64,000 nt of DNA, taken from positions 62,001 through 126,000 of the forward strand of contig JACKDW010000014.1 in NCBI GenBank assembly GCA_020633295.1, written 5' to 3'. Position 1 is the stretch's first letter. Every line of letters starts with the position of its first letter. Positions 1-8,995 of the stretch are shown here, piece after piece. The position numbers were made by a program, and so were the translations under genes. The stretch comes from Myxococcales bacterium. GTDB taxonomy: Bacteria > Myxococcota_A > Polyangia > Nannocystales > Nannocystaceae. The notes beneath the pieces are model-generated. The model ran no database searches, had not been told where the DNA came from, and saw only the letters and a list, made by a program, of their open reading frames with translations.

Positions 1-609
1 GATCATCAGCGCCGCCGCGCCGGGCCCGAGCTGCGCCTGCAGCTCGTCCTGACGCGCGCCGTCGAGGTCGATCGCGACGTAGCGGCGCCCGCTCGCCGCG
101 AGCTCCGAGACGACGTGCAGGCCGGTCTCGCCCAGCCCGCACACGACGTAGTGATCCTCCAGCTCCTCGATGCTCCGCTTCACCGCGCGCCTCCGCAGCA
201 AGATCCCGACCCCGCCTTCGAACGCGAACGCGGTCAGGTGTGAGAACAGGTACGCGAAGCTGCCGACCCCGAACACCAGCAGCGCGCTCGTGAACAGCAT
301 GCCGCCGGGCCTTCCGGACAGCTCGATCGCCTCCTCGTAGCCGACCGTGGTCAGCGTGATCATCGTCATGTAGACGGCGTCGATGAGCCCGTGCTCGGGG
401 TAGCCGATGATCAGGTAGCCGACGACGCCGACCAGCATCACGACGCCCTCGATCGCCGCCGCGCGCAGCAGCTGCCGCAGGCGCGCCTCGACGTCGAGCT
501 CGTGGGCGGGCGCGCGGATCGTCGCTTGAGCAGATGCTCGAGAAGATGCTCGAGAAGATGCTCGAGAAGATGCTCGAGAAGATGCTCGAGAAGATGCCCG
601 AGCAGACAC
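1..609 (-). CDS. Potassium channel, two-TM pore plus RCK (TrkA-N) domain, C-terminus off the window edge
   Basis: Ion channel of the inner membrane. The reverse strand encodes a first membrane helix (EGVVMLVGVVGYLIIGY), a pore loop with the K+ selectivity filter TLTTVGYEE, a second helix (around 228-303), then a Rossmann RCK start with VVCGLGETGLHVV and an acidic strand end (AIDLD). This is the MthK/Kch layout. The gene runs off the left edge, so most of the RCK domain is missing. The start is uncertain: a GTG at 609 gives a tail of SSRA repeats encoded by the 12-bp repeat at 533-600, but other GTG codons lie upstream and internal starts are possible. Family identity is seen in the sequence; ion selectivity is inferred from the filter. 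Confidence 0.8.
   Translation of the reverse strand, partial: MSARASSRASSRASSRASSRASSRASAQATIRAPAHELDVEARLRQLLRAAAIEGVVMLVGVVGYLIIGYPEHGLIDAVYMTMITLTTVGYEEAIELSGRPGGMLFTSALLVFGVGSFAYLFSHLTAFAFEGGVGILLRRRAVKRSIEELEDHYVVCGLGETGLHVVSELAASGRRYVAIDLDGARQDELQAQLGPGAAALMI
533..600. repeat. 12-bp tandem repeat, five perfect copies plus a partial one
   Basis: The unit gatgctcgagaa is repeated head to tail from 533 to 592, with a degenerate copy to 600. It contains the palindrome CTCGAG. If the channel starts at GTG 609 the repeat is translated as SSRA repeats; otherwise it lies in the leader between the channel and the divergent gene at 776. Confidence 0.95.
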
Positions 610-775
610 GCGGGCGGGCTCAGGGGACCGGGAGGTCTCGCCGGAGACCTCGCTGGAGCGCGCGCGCGAGTCAGACACGGGGCCTCGAGGTGGAGCGACA
701 CGGTACCGCGCCGCCCGGGGCGCCGCGAATTTCGGCCTGGTTGCGTTTTCGCGCGCCGGTTGCTACTCGGCCCCC

Positions 776-1114
776 ATGGCCAAGCACGTCGACTGGTACT
801 ACCACCGCCGGAGTTGAACGGGGTGCACCCGAGCGCGGGAGTTCCTCGCGCAAAACAACTTCGAGATCGCAGAGACTACAGACGCAAAACAGAAGCTCGG
901 GCGCGACCAAGCGGCTGAGCTGCTCGACGAGGCGACCCACGTGACCCTCGCCCGCGGGACCAAGATCGTGCAGTACGAGCTGGCGTCCGCGGACCGCGAC
1001 GAGGTGCTCGACGGGATGCTCGGGCGCACGGGGAACCTCCGCGCGCCGGTGATCCGGGTCGGCGCCCACCTCTACGTCGGCTTCCCGCGCGACGGCTTCC
1101 CCGGGCTCACCTGA
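776..1114 (+). CDS. Candidate selenoprotein, ArsC/glutaredoxin-like thioredoxin-fold protein with in-frame TGA (Sec14)
   Basis: Reading from ATG 776, codon 14 is TGA (815-817) and the frame then stays open to the TGA at 1112. Taken as selenocysteine, the protein has 112 residues and the redox motif is U14-T-G-C17, that is CxxC with the first cysteine replaced. It sits after a first strand (VDWYYHRRS), as in ArsC/Spx-like glutaredoxin-family proteins. Near the C-terminus GNLRAPVIRVG supplies the expected cis-proline (P91) and the following strand. A hairpin at 833-851 has its apical loop (AGUUC) 22 nt after the TGA, within the usual range for bacterial SECIS elements. Standard callers would miss the gene or start it internally. 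The alternative is a nonsense mutation in a former CxxC gene, but there is no other damage in the frame. No clear Shine-Dalgarno sequence is seen. The substrate is unknown. Confidence 0.72.
833..851 (+). promoter_or_regulatory. Candidate bacterial SECIS hairpin
   Basis: Stem GCGCGGG / CTCGCGC (seven pairs, one G-U) closes the loop AGTTC at 840-844. It lies inside the reading frame just downstream of the TGA at 815-817, where SelB-binding elements sit, and the loop carries the GU seen in many bSECIS loops. The structure was found by eye; no covariance search was run. Confidence 0.55.
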
Positions 1115-1239
1115 ACCACCTCGCGCCGCGAGCCGTCGCGTGGACGTGCGCCTCCGCACGCCCGCGCGGCGTTCTCGCGCGCCCGCGCCCGTTCGCGGCG
1201 CTTTTCAAGCCCCACGCGGGAAACTAGCCTCCCGGCGCC

Positions 1240-2478
1240 ATGCTCCTCCATCAACTCAAGGGCGAACGCGTCGGCGTCTGCGTCTCGGGCGGGCTCGACA
1301 GCAAGACCGTGACCACGCGCCTCAAGCAGGCCGGCGTCGACGTGATGTGCTTCACCGCTGACCTCGCGCAGCCCGACGAAGCGGACATCAACGACATCAT
1401 CGAGAAGATGCGCCCGACCGGCGCCGAGACGATCATCGTCGACCTCAAGCCGGACATGGCCGAGGCCTGCTACACGATGATCCAGGCCCAGGCGATGTAT
1501 GACGGCGGCTACTGGAACACGACCGGCATCGCGCGCGCCGTCACCGTCCGCGGGCTGATCGCCGAGATGAAGAAGCACGGCTGCACCGTGCTCGCCCACG
1601 GCGCGACCGGGCGCGGCAACGATCAGCTCCGCTTCGAGCGCTACACCAACGTGCTCGCGCCCGAGATGCCCGTGTACGCGCCGTGGCGCGACCCGGTGAT
1701 GCTCAAGCAGTTCCCCGGCCGCCGCGAGATGGTCGCGTTCCTGCAAGAGCAGGGCATCGAGGCGCAGGTCGGCCCGCGCAAGCGCTACTCGACCGACGCC
1801 AACCTCGCCGGCGTCTCGCACGAGGCCGAGGACCTCGAGGACCTGCAGACCTCGAGCCTGATCGTCGAGCCCGTCATGGGCGTGTGGCCGATGCAGGCGC
1901 CCGACGACGTCGAGACCGTGACGGTGCGCTTCGAACAGGGGCGCTGCGTCGCCATCAACGGCAAGCACGTCACGCCCTACGAGGCGATGGTCGCCGCCAA
2001 CACGATCGGCGGGCGCAACGGCCTCGGGCTGCGCAGCGCGTGCGAGAACCGGGTCATCGGCACCAAGAGCCGCGGCGTGTACGAGGCCCCCGGCCTCGAG
2101 CTGCTCGGCTACTGCATGCGCTCGGTCTACCAGGTCACCATGGACCGGACCTCGGCGAAGATGTTCCACGAGCTCTCGAAGCTGCTCGCCGATCACATCT
2201 ACGACGGCCGCTACTTCGACCCGAGCGCGCGCGCGGCCCGGGCCGCGATCGCCGAGATGGCGCAGTACGCCACGGGCACGGTCGAGGTCGGGCTCTACAA
2301 GGGCAACATCTTCTTCCAGGGTCAGCGCGACTGCCCGTCCTCGCTCTACAACCCTGCCGACGCGTCGATGGAGGCCTCCGACGGGCTCAACCCCGTCAGC
2401 TCCCAGGGCTACGTCGAGATCCAGGCCGTCTCCGCGATCGCGATGGCCAACGCCGGGCAGATCAAGAACGAGTGGTGA
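1240..2478 (+). CDS. argG: Argininosuccinate synthase
   Basis: Joins citrulline and aspartate with ATP to form argininosuccinate in arginine biosynthesis; cytoplasmic. The 412-residue product has the PP-loop SGGLDS at 16-21, the following TADLAQPDE strand, the substrate-binding GATGRGND and the YSTDANLAGVSHEAEDLE block. It resembles the E. coli type of ArgG more than the shorter classical type. ATG 1240 is chosen because it places the PP-loop at the usual distance from the N-terminus; no strong ribosome site is visible. It stands alone, with a hairpin terminator directly downstream. Confidence 0.96.
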   Translation: MLLHQLKGERVGVCVSGGLDSKTVTTRLKQAGVDVMCFTADLAQPDEADINDIIEKMRPTGAETIIVDLKPDMAEACYTMIQAQAMYDGGYWNTTGIARAVTVRGLIAEMKKHGCTVLAHGATGRGNDQLRFERYTNVLAPEMPVYAPWRDPVMLKQFPGRREMVAFLQEQGIEAQVGPRKRYSTDANLAGVSHEAEDLEDLQTSSLIVEPVMGVWPMQAPDDVETVTVRFEQGRCVAINGKHVTPYEAMVAANTIGGRNGLGLRSACENRVIGTKSRGVYEAPGLELLGYCMRSVYQVTMDRTSAKMFHELSKLLADHIYDGRYFDPSARAARAAIAEMAQYATGTVEVGLYKGNIFFQGQRDCPSSLYNPADASMEASDGLNPVSSQGYVEIQAVSAIAMANAGQIKNEW

Positions 2479-2501
2479 GCCGCGCCCGCGGGCGCACAAC
2501 G

Positions 2502-2535
2502 AGAGACCCGCCCGGCGCGTCCGCGGCGGGTCTCT
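2502..2535. terminator. Hairpin between convergent argG and the VIT/vWA gene
   Basis: An 11-bp stem (agagacccgcc / ggcgggtctct) with a 12-nt loop lies between the stop of argG and the stop of the convergent gene. There is no T tract, so its strength is uncertain, but its placement suits a bidirectional terminator. Confidence 0.65.
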
Positions 2536-2546
2536 GACGTCATCGC

Positions 2547-4631
2547 TCAGCCGATCGGGATGTCCCAGGCGCCGCGCGGCTGGCTGAACATCTCCGGCAG
2601 CTCGAGCGCCCAGGCGGCCTCGAGCACGCAGCTCTGCAGCACGGGCTCCGGCGCGCCGCGGACCTCGACGCGCGACACGTCGACGACCTCGCGCCACGTC
2701 GACGCGAGCGTGACCGCGCCCGCGCGCTGGGCTCCGCCGCACGCGCTCCAGGCCTTCTCAAGCTGCTCTTTTAGCCAGCCTACTCGATCGGGCGGCGCGC
2801 CCGCGACCTTGGCCCTCGCCTGGTGGACCCGCGACACCCGGCGGCCGCGGCCGCCGAGGCCGATGCCGACGCCCTGGCCCCAGTCGAGGCCCTCGGTCGA
2901 GGGGCGAACACCTGGCTCAATCGCCAGGTAGCTCGTGACCGGCGAGACCGCGCCGCCGCGCCGCGCGAGCGGCATCATCTCGGCCTCGCTGAGCTCCTCG
3001 TGCAGGTCGTCGCCGAACACGAGCGCCGACCAGAGGTCACCCTCGGCGCGCGACGGCGTGAACACCTCGCGCACGGGCTCGCTCCACAGCTCCGCCGTCA
3101 GCCGCACGTGCCGGACCGGCGCGTCGGTGATCTCGAAGCGCGCGTAGCCGTCGCCCTCGGCGAAGCTCTGCGGGTGGCGGAGCTCGGGGCCGCCCTCGGC
3201 CGTCAGGGTCACGTGGTCGAGCCGCCGCGGGCGCGCCCACTCCTCGAAGACGTCGCGGAGCTCATCGTCGATCGCGCGCGCCGATCCGTCGACCGACGCG
3301 CGCCACAGCAGCCCGCCCGTCGCCCGCGGCACGCGGTCCCAGTCATCGTCGTCGAAGCGCAGCAGCGCCGCGTCGCCGCCTCGCATAATCTGAGAGACAT
3401 GTACGATCGCGCCGGTTCTCCTGGCCAGCTCCGCCAGGCGCGGCGCCTCGAGCCCGTCGCGCAGCTCGAGATCGCTGATGACGAGCACGCGCCGCGACGC
3501 GCCGCGGGGGGCGCGCGCCAGCAGGCGACCGGCCTCGGCGAGCGCGTCGTCCATGGCGCTGCCGTTGCCGCGGTGATCGCCGAGCCCCTCGAGCCGCGCG
3601 AGCGCCTTCTCGGTCGACTCGAAGCCGCGCGTGTGCCGGTGCACCGTACGATCGAAGCTCAGCAGCTCGACCCGCGCGCCGCGGCGCGGACGCTCGGACC
3701 CCGGCGCGCGCGCGGCCCGACGAAAGCTCTCGAGGTAGGCCCGCGCCGCCACGTGCGAGGCCTCGAGCGCCTCGACGTCCCGCGAGCGCGACGCGTCGAT
3801 GACCACGACCACGTGCGCGCCGTCGGGGATCGCCGAGAACTCGCGCGCGCCGTCGAGGGCGAAGTGCATCACCGCGCGCTCGCCGGCCCGCGCGACGCCG
3901 AGGCGCCCCTCGATCCACGGCGCGTCGTGACGCCCGAGCGCGAGCGTGATCCCTTCTGCCCCCGGGGTCATCTTCTTGCCCGGGACGACGGGGGTGTCAT
4001 CGACGAACAGCTGGTCGCGCGCGTGCGCGGGCAGCAGCGTGTAGGTCGCGACGCGCGCGTCGGTCCCGAGCTGCGGCAGGTGCACGTGATAGCGCCCGCC
4101 CTCGTAGCGCGCCGGCAGCGTGAAGGTGTACTCGACCTGCTTCTCGGTCCCGGGCGCGACCGGGAACACCTGCAGCGCGAGCAGCTCCTGGCTGCGCCAC
4201 GACAGCAGCGCGGGGTCCTTGGGGTAGTAGCCGCCGATCCCCGTCAGCTCCCGGTAGCGCTCCGCCGCGAGCTCGGCCTCGAGCAGCTTGCCGTCAAACC
4301 ACGTCGGGCGCCCGCGCAGCTCGCCGCGCGTGCGCAGGCCGGTCGCGACCGCGTGCTCCGGCACGTCGATCTTCAAGACCGCCTGATCGTGACGCGGGCC
4401 GCCGTTGAACAGCGCCCGGCGCACGCGCAGCGTCGCGTGCCCGCGGTCGACGGTGACGAGGATCTCGTGGCCGCGCTCGACCAGCTCGCGCGAGCGCGTG
4501 CCTCGAACGGTGTCGGCCTGGGCCGCGCTCGCGCCCGAGAGCGTCGCGCCGACGAGGGCCGCGGCCGCGAGCCTGCGCGCGCGACGACGTCGCCCGCGCG
4601 CCGCGTGATTGCGTCGATGTGCTCCGCTCAT
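2547..4631 (-). CDS. Exported VIT and von Willebrand A domain protein with AgmX-like C-terminus
   Basis: A predicted cell-envelope protein of 694 residues. After an Arg-rich signal peptide ending near SAAQAD (40), residues 45-170 fit a VIT domain (vault/inter-alpha-trypsin: strands ending in LQVFPVAP...VEYTF). Residues 272-460 fit a vWA domain, starting VVVVIDASRS, where D279-x-S-x-S would be the metal site. The last ~80 residues (WSACGGAQR ... LQSCVLEAAWALELP) look like the AgmX/TonB-type C-terminal domain common in myxobacteria. The start at 4631 was chosen over longer openings because it begins just before the signal peptide. The domains suggest a surface or complex-forming role; no substrate can be named. 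Confidence 0.82.
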   Translation of the reverse strand: MSGAHRRNHAARGRRRRARRLAAAALVGATLSGASAAQADTVRGTRSRELVERGHEILVTVDRGHATLRVRRALFNGGPRHDQAVLKIDVPEHAVATGLRTRGELRGRPTWFDGKLLEAELAAERYRELTGIGGYYPKDPALLSWRSQELLALQVFPVAPGTEKQVEYTFTLPARYEGGRYHVHLPQLGTDARVATYTLLPAHARDQLFVDDTPVVPGKKMTPGAEGITLALGRHDAPWIEGRLGVARAGERAVMHFALDGAREFSAIPDGAHVVVVIDASRSRDVEALEASHVAARAYLESFRRAARAPGSERPRRGARVELLSFDRTVHRHTRGFESTEKALARLEGLGDHRGNGSAMDDALAEAGRLLARAPRGASRRVLVISDLELRDGLEAPRLAELARRTGAIVHVSQIMRGGDAALLRFDDDDWDRVPRATGGLLWRASVDGSARAIDDELRDVFEEWARPRRLDHVTLTAEGGPELRHPQSFAEGDGYARFEITDAPVRHVRLTAELWSEPVREVFTPSRAEGDLWSALVFGDDLHEELSEAEMMPLARRGGAVSPVTSYLAIEPGVRPSTEGLDWGQGVGIGLGGRGRRVSRVHQARAKVAGAPPDRVGWLKEQLEKAWSACGGAQRAGAVTLASTWREVVDVSRVEVRGAPEPVLQSCVLEAAWALELPEMFSQPRGAWDIPIG

Positions 4632-4825
4632 GACGAGAGCAGTGACAGCGCGCGCGCGCCTAGGTTCCCGTCGCGCGCGCCTGCCCGCGATCCGCCGCGC
4701 GCCGCTCGACCCACGTCGGCGCGAGCGACCCGGGGCGGCGCGAAAACTCGCCTCCCTCGCGCGCCGAGGCGCGCGCCACCTCTCCTGCTCCTGGGTACAG
4801 GTCCACAACCTGCTACCATCGCCAG

Positions 4826-7800
4826 GTGACGGCCGACGTGCGCGCCAGCGCGGGTCCGGCGTTGCAGCAATTCTCGGGCGCCGAGACGCTGCTGCAGTCG
4901 CCGCTCGCGCTCGACGACCAGGACACATCGTCCGCGCTCGAGCTCGAGCGCGGCACCCAGGTCGACCGCTACACGATCCTCGAGCGCCTCGGCTCGGGCG
5001 CGATGGGGGTCGTCTACACCGCCTATGATCCCAAGCTCGATCGCCGCATCGCGCTCAAGCTCATGCGCGCGAAGCCGGGCGTGAACCCGGCGAGCGTCGC
5101 GGCTCGCCTGCTGCGCGAGGCCCAGGCGCTCGCGCGGCTCTCCCACCCGAACGTCGTCACCGTGCACGACGCCGACTCGCTCGACGACCTCGTGTACCTG
5201 GCGATGGAGCTGATCGAGGGCGTGAACCTCGGCAAGTGGCTGCGGAGGCAGCGGCGCACGATCGCCGAGATCCTCGCGGTCTTCACGGCCGCCGGCCGCG
5301 GGCTCGCGGCCGCGCACGCGGCCGGGCTCGTGCACCGCGACTTCAAGCCAGACAACGTGCTCGTCGGCGACGACGGGCGCGTCTGCGTGGTCGACTTCGG
5401 GATCGCGCGGGCGATCGACGCCGAGCCGGTCGCCGATCGGCTCCTGCGCGCGAGCACCCGCACCTACGACGGCGCGCCCGCGCCCAACGCCGTCACGCCG
5501 CCGTCCGGCACGCGCGGCTCGATCGACGCGCTCGACGAGACCGACGAGGCCTGGGGTGAGACCGTCAACGAGGACCCGATCGCCGTGGAGCCGCGCGCGG
5601 GCGCGTCTCCGGGCGCGCCCGTGGCCGAGGAGCTCGCGGCGCGACCCGTGGACGCGCTCACGCTCGCCGAGATCGACACCGCCGAGGTGGAGCCCGCGCC
5701 GCCCTCGCTCGCCGAGGTCGACACCGCCAAGGCCGAGTACGCCGCGCGCGAGCCGGTGGCGGAGCCCGAGGACCCCGCGCTGACGGCGAAGGCGTCGCTC
5801 TCGGGCGTCTCACGCCTGACGCGGACGGGCGCGCTCGTCGGCACGCCCGCCTACATGGCGCCCGAGCAGCACATGGGCGCGCGCATCGACGACCGCTCGG
5901 ATCAGTTCAGCTTCTGCGTCGCGCTGTTCGAGGCGCTCTACCGCCAGCACCCGTTCCCGCACAAGGACTTCATGGAGCTGAGCCTGAGCGTGATGGCGGG
6001 GCGCATGCGGCCGATCCCGCACAAGCCCGAGGTCCGCGCGCACGTCCGCCGCGCGCTCGTCCGCGGGCTCTCGGCCGACCCCGACGCGCGCTACCCGTCG
6101 ATGTCGGCGCTCATCCATGACCTGCTCGATGAGCCAGCGAAGAAGCGCCGCCGCGTCATCACGACCGCGCTCGCGGCGAGCTCGCTGCTCGCGACGGTCG
6201 CCTACGCCGGCTACACCGCCGCGACCGCGGCTACGCCCTGCGAGGGCGCCGAGCGTCACCTCGAGGGGATCTGGGACGAGCGCGCGCGCGCGCGCGCCCG
6301 CGAGGCCTTCCTCGCCACCGAGCTCCCCTACGCCGCGCGAGCCTGGGAGTCCTCGACGGAGACGCTGTCGCGCTACGCGGACGCCTGGGTCGCGGCGCGC
6401 GTCGAGGCCTGCGCCGCGACGCACGTCCACGGCGAGCAGTCGGCGACGCTGCTCGACCTGCGCATGGCCTGCCTCGATCGCCAGCTCGGCACGCTGCGCG
6501 CGATCACGGAGGTCTTCCAGGAGGCGGACCAGGGCGTCGTCCTGCACGCGGTCGAGGCCGTCGAGTCGCTGCCGCGCCTCGACCCCTGCGCCGACCGTGA
6601 CCAGCTCACCGCCGACGAGCCGCCGCCGACCGGCGCCGAGAAGGAGCGGCTCGATCGCCTGCACGCGCTGCTCGATCGCGGCGACGCGCTGCACATCGCA
6701 GGGCGCCACGAGGCCGCGCGCGCGCTGTTCGAGCAGGCGCTCGCGCAGGCCCAAGACCGCGCCGAGATCACCGCGCGCGCGCTCTACAACCGCGGCCGCA
6801 CCGAGCAGGTGCTCGGCGACTACGACGCGGCGATCGACTCGCTCTCGCGCGCCGCCGAGGTCGCCGAGCACGAGGGCCTCGACGAGCTGCGCGCGCACGC
6901 GTGGATCCTGCTCGGCTCCGTGCTCGGCGTCCGCGCGAAGCGGACGGACGAGGCCGAGCGCCTGCTGCGACACACCCGCGCGCTGCAGGAGCGCACCCGC
7001 GCGTCGCCGCAGCAGCGCGCGCGCCTCGACAACGTGCTCGGCACGCTGCTCGCCGCGCAGGGGCGCTTCCCCGAGGCGCTCGAGCACCTCCGCAGCGCGC
7101 GGCTCGTGTTCCGCCGCGACGACGGGGAGGGCATGAACCTCGCCAAGACGCTCAACGGGCTCGGCACGACGCTCGACCAGAGCGGCGCGCCCGAGGAGGC
7201 GCTCGAGGTCTACCGCGAGGCGCTCGAGATCTACGAGCGCCGCCTCGGGCCCGACCACCCGAACGTCGCGGTGGTGCTCAACAACATCGCGATCGTCCAC
7301 CGTCACGCCGGGCGCCTCGACGAGGCCGAGGCCGCGCTCGCGCGCTCGCTCAAGATCCGCGAGCGCGCGCTGCGGCCGAGTCACCCGCTGATCGCCCAGT
7401 CGCGCACGAACCTCGGCAACGTCTACGAGCGCGCCGGCCGGATCGACGACGCGATCGCGCAGTACGAGGCCGCGCTCGCGATCGTCCGCGAGAACTTCGG
7501 CGAGTCCGACATGCGCTACGCCGACGCGCTCTACAACCTCGGCGTCGTGCACCAGACCAGCGGCCGCCACGAGCGCGCGCTCGAGTACTACCGCGACGCG
7601 CTCGCGCGGACGCAGGAGATCCGCGGGCCCGACGACGCCGAGCTCGCGTTCCCGCTGACGGGGCTCGGCACCGTGCTCGTCGAGCTCGGCCGCCACGCCG
7701 AGGCCGCGCCCGCGCTCGAGCGCGCGCTCGAGCTGCGCACGCGACCCGGCGCGTCGACCCACGACCTCGGCGAGATCCGCTTCGCGCTCGCCCGCGCGCT

Positions 7801-7966
7801 CGAGGCCACGCACCGCGCCGGCGCGGTCACGCCCGAGGCGCGCGCGCGCGCGCTCGCCCGCGCTCGCGAGCTCGCCCGCGCCGTCGACGGGGACGAGCGC
7901 ACGCGGCTGCTCGCCGAGCGCTGGCTGCTCGATCTCGAGCACGGCGACGCGCCGCGCGAGCCCTGA
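4826..7966 (+). CDS. Transmembrane serine/threonine protein kinase with C-terminal TPR repeats
   Basis: Hanks-type kinase of 1046 residues starting at GTG 4826. The P-loop GSGAMG is at 56-61, the ATP-binding lysine is K78, the catalytic HRD is 170-172 and DFG begins at 190. The APE motif (APEQ) lies at 345, so the activation segment is about 155 residues long instead of the usual 20-35; the extra stretch is rich in Ala, Glu and Pro. One membrane helix follows at about 444-466, then an outer part rich in TPR repeats (about 600-1020), such as ALYNRGRTEQVLGDYDAA. Kinase-TPR fusions are typical of myxobacteria. The kinase side is cytoplasmic; the TPR side probably senses or binds protein partners. 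Confidence 0.93.
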   Translation: MTADVRASAGPALQQFSGAETLLQSPLALDDQDTSSALELERGTQVDRYTILERLGSGAMGVVYTAYDPKLDRRIALKLMRAKPGVNPASVAARLLREAQALARLSHPNVVTVHDADSLDDLVYLAMELIEGVNLGKWLRRQRRTIAEILAVFTAAGRGLAAAHAAGLVHRDFKPDNVLVGDDGRVCVVDFGIARAIDAEPVADRLLRASTRTYDGAPAPNAVTPPSGTRGSIDALDETDEAWGETVNEDPIAVEPRAGASPGAPVAEELAARPVDALTLAEIDTAEVEPAPPSLAEVDTAKAEYAAREPVAEPEDPALTAKASLSGVSRLTRTGALVGTPAYMAPEQHMGARIDDRSDQFSFCVALFEALYRQHPFPHKDFMELSLSVMAGRMRPIPHKPEVRAHVRRALVRGLSADPDARYPSMSALIHDLLDEPAKKRRRVITTALAASSLLATVAYAGYTAATAATPCEGAERHLEGIWDERARARAREAFLATELPYAARAWESSTETLSRYADAWVAARVEACAATHVHGEQSATLLDLRMACLDRQLGTLRAITEVFQEADQGVVLHAVEAVESLPRLDPCADRDQLTADEPPPTGAEKERLDRLHALLDRGDALHIAGRHEAARALFEQALAQAQDRAEITARALYNRGRTEQVLGDYDAAIDSLSRAAEVAEHEGLDELRAHAWILLGSVLGVRAKRTDEAERLLRHTRALQERTRASPQQRARLDNVLGTLLAAQGRFPEALEHLRSARLVFRRDDGEGMNLAKTLNGLGTTLDQSGAPEEALEVYREALEIYERRLGPDHPNVAVVLNNIAIVHRHAGRLDEAEAALARSLKIRERALRPSHPLIAQSRTNLGNVYERAGRIDDAIAQYEAALAIVRENFGESDMRYADALYNLGVVHQTSGRHERALEYYRDALARTQEIRGPDDAELAFPLTGLGTVLVELGRHAEAAPALERALELRTRPGASTHDLGEIRFALARALEATHRAGAVTPEARARALARARELARAVDGDERTRLLAERWLLDLEHGDAPREP

Positions 7967-8197
7967 GCGCGCGCGGAGCATCGCGACCGCGGACCCGCGC
8001 GTCACTCGTCGACGCGACCCCTGCCACGCGCGACGCTCGAGGAGCGCGACGAGCTCGATCGCCGACGCCGCGTTCGAACGCGCGCCGCGAAGATCGTGGT
8101 GATCCGTTCGCTCGCTCGATACGCTCACCAGCAGGAGACCCGCCGCTCGCCGCCAGGCGACCCGCGGCGCCGAGTGCCATAGGAAGAGCAGGTATCG

Positions 8198-8824
8198 ATG
8201 CCCACGACAAAAGATCAACGCGACATCATCGTCGACACGACCGAGAGCGGCGCCTCAGTCCAGCAGCTCACGGTCAACTACGTGGCCGCGCTCAACAACG
8301 AGTTCGGCGGGAGCGTCGTGCTCGACGACCGCGCGCCCACCGACAACACCTGCGACAAGACGCACCACGAGCTGACGCTCATCGACGGCGCCGGCAGCAA
8401 GGTCGCGGACGTGACGATCCGGCTGACGGTCCGGCCCATCAGCCTCGGCGGCTTCGGCGGCACCAGCGAGGTCACCAGCGCGCGCGAGACCTCGAGCCCG
8501 GCCGCGACGAGCGGCCGCGTGCGCCTCAACGGCTCGGGCCCGGCCGGCTGGACGCGCACCTGGCGTCAGACCATCCAGAGCGGCGGCAACGACGTGATCC
8601 GCAACGACGTCAAGATCGAGATCCACTGGGAGCTCGTCAACCGCCGCAGCTACAGCATCTCGCAGACCGTCACCACGCAGACCAACAACACGATCGCGCT
8701 CGCCTACTCGATCACCCAGGGCCGCGAGACCTACGCGACCGGCACGATCTCGATGACCGCCGCGTCCGCGGCCGCGAGCGGCTACAGCGACGGCCCGATC
8801 ATCGTCGACGACGACGACGATTGA
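8198..8824 (+). CDS. Protein of unknown function, first of a tandem paralogue pair
   Basis: The 208-residue product is not recognised. It starts MPTTKDQRDIIVDTTE and ends GPIIVDDDDD, exactly like the next gene at 8996, and the two share spaced blocks (EFGG, KHELTL or HHELTL, DITIRL or DVTIRL, VTTQ, GTVTMTA). The pattern of alternating polar and hydrophobic residues suggests an all-beta fold. There is no signal peptide or membrane helix. A purine-rich site (ggaagagcaggt) precedes the ATG. Confidence 0.85.
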   Translation: MPTTKDQRDIIVDTTESGASVQQLTVNYVAALNNEFGGSVVLDDRAPTDNTCDKTHHELTLIDGAGSKVADVTIRLTVRPISLGGFGGTSEVTSARETSSPAATSGRVRLNGSGPAGWTRTWRQTIQSGGNDVIRNDVKIEIHWELVNRRSYSISQTVTTQTNNTIALAYSITQGRETYATGTISMTAASAAASGYSDGPIIVDDDDD

Positions 8825-8995
8825 TCTCGCGCCGGCGCGCCCGTGACGTGAGCGCGTAGGCCGATCGCCGGCGCCCTGTCCTCGCGGACAAGTTTTCGCG
8901 AGCGCGCCGCGATCCGATCACGTGCGCGCCGCGCTACCCCTGCGAGCCGCGACGACCGACACTCCCGTACAGGTCGCGCCGCTCGCAGGAGAGGC

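Noticed and set aside
438..701. Minus-strand ORF with repeated LLEHLLEH, looking like a leucine zipper
   Set aside because: It is the 12-bp repeat read in another frame, out of frame with the potassium channel that clearly occupies this strand.
819..831. Small hairpin CGGG-GTGCA-CCCG right after the in-frame TGA
   Set aside because: Its loop is only about 5 nt from the TGA, too close for a bacterial SECIS; the 833-851 hairpin fits better.
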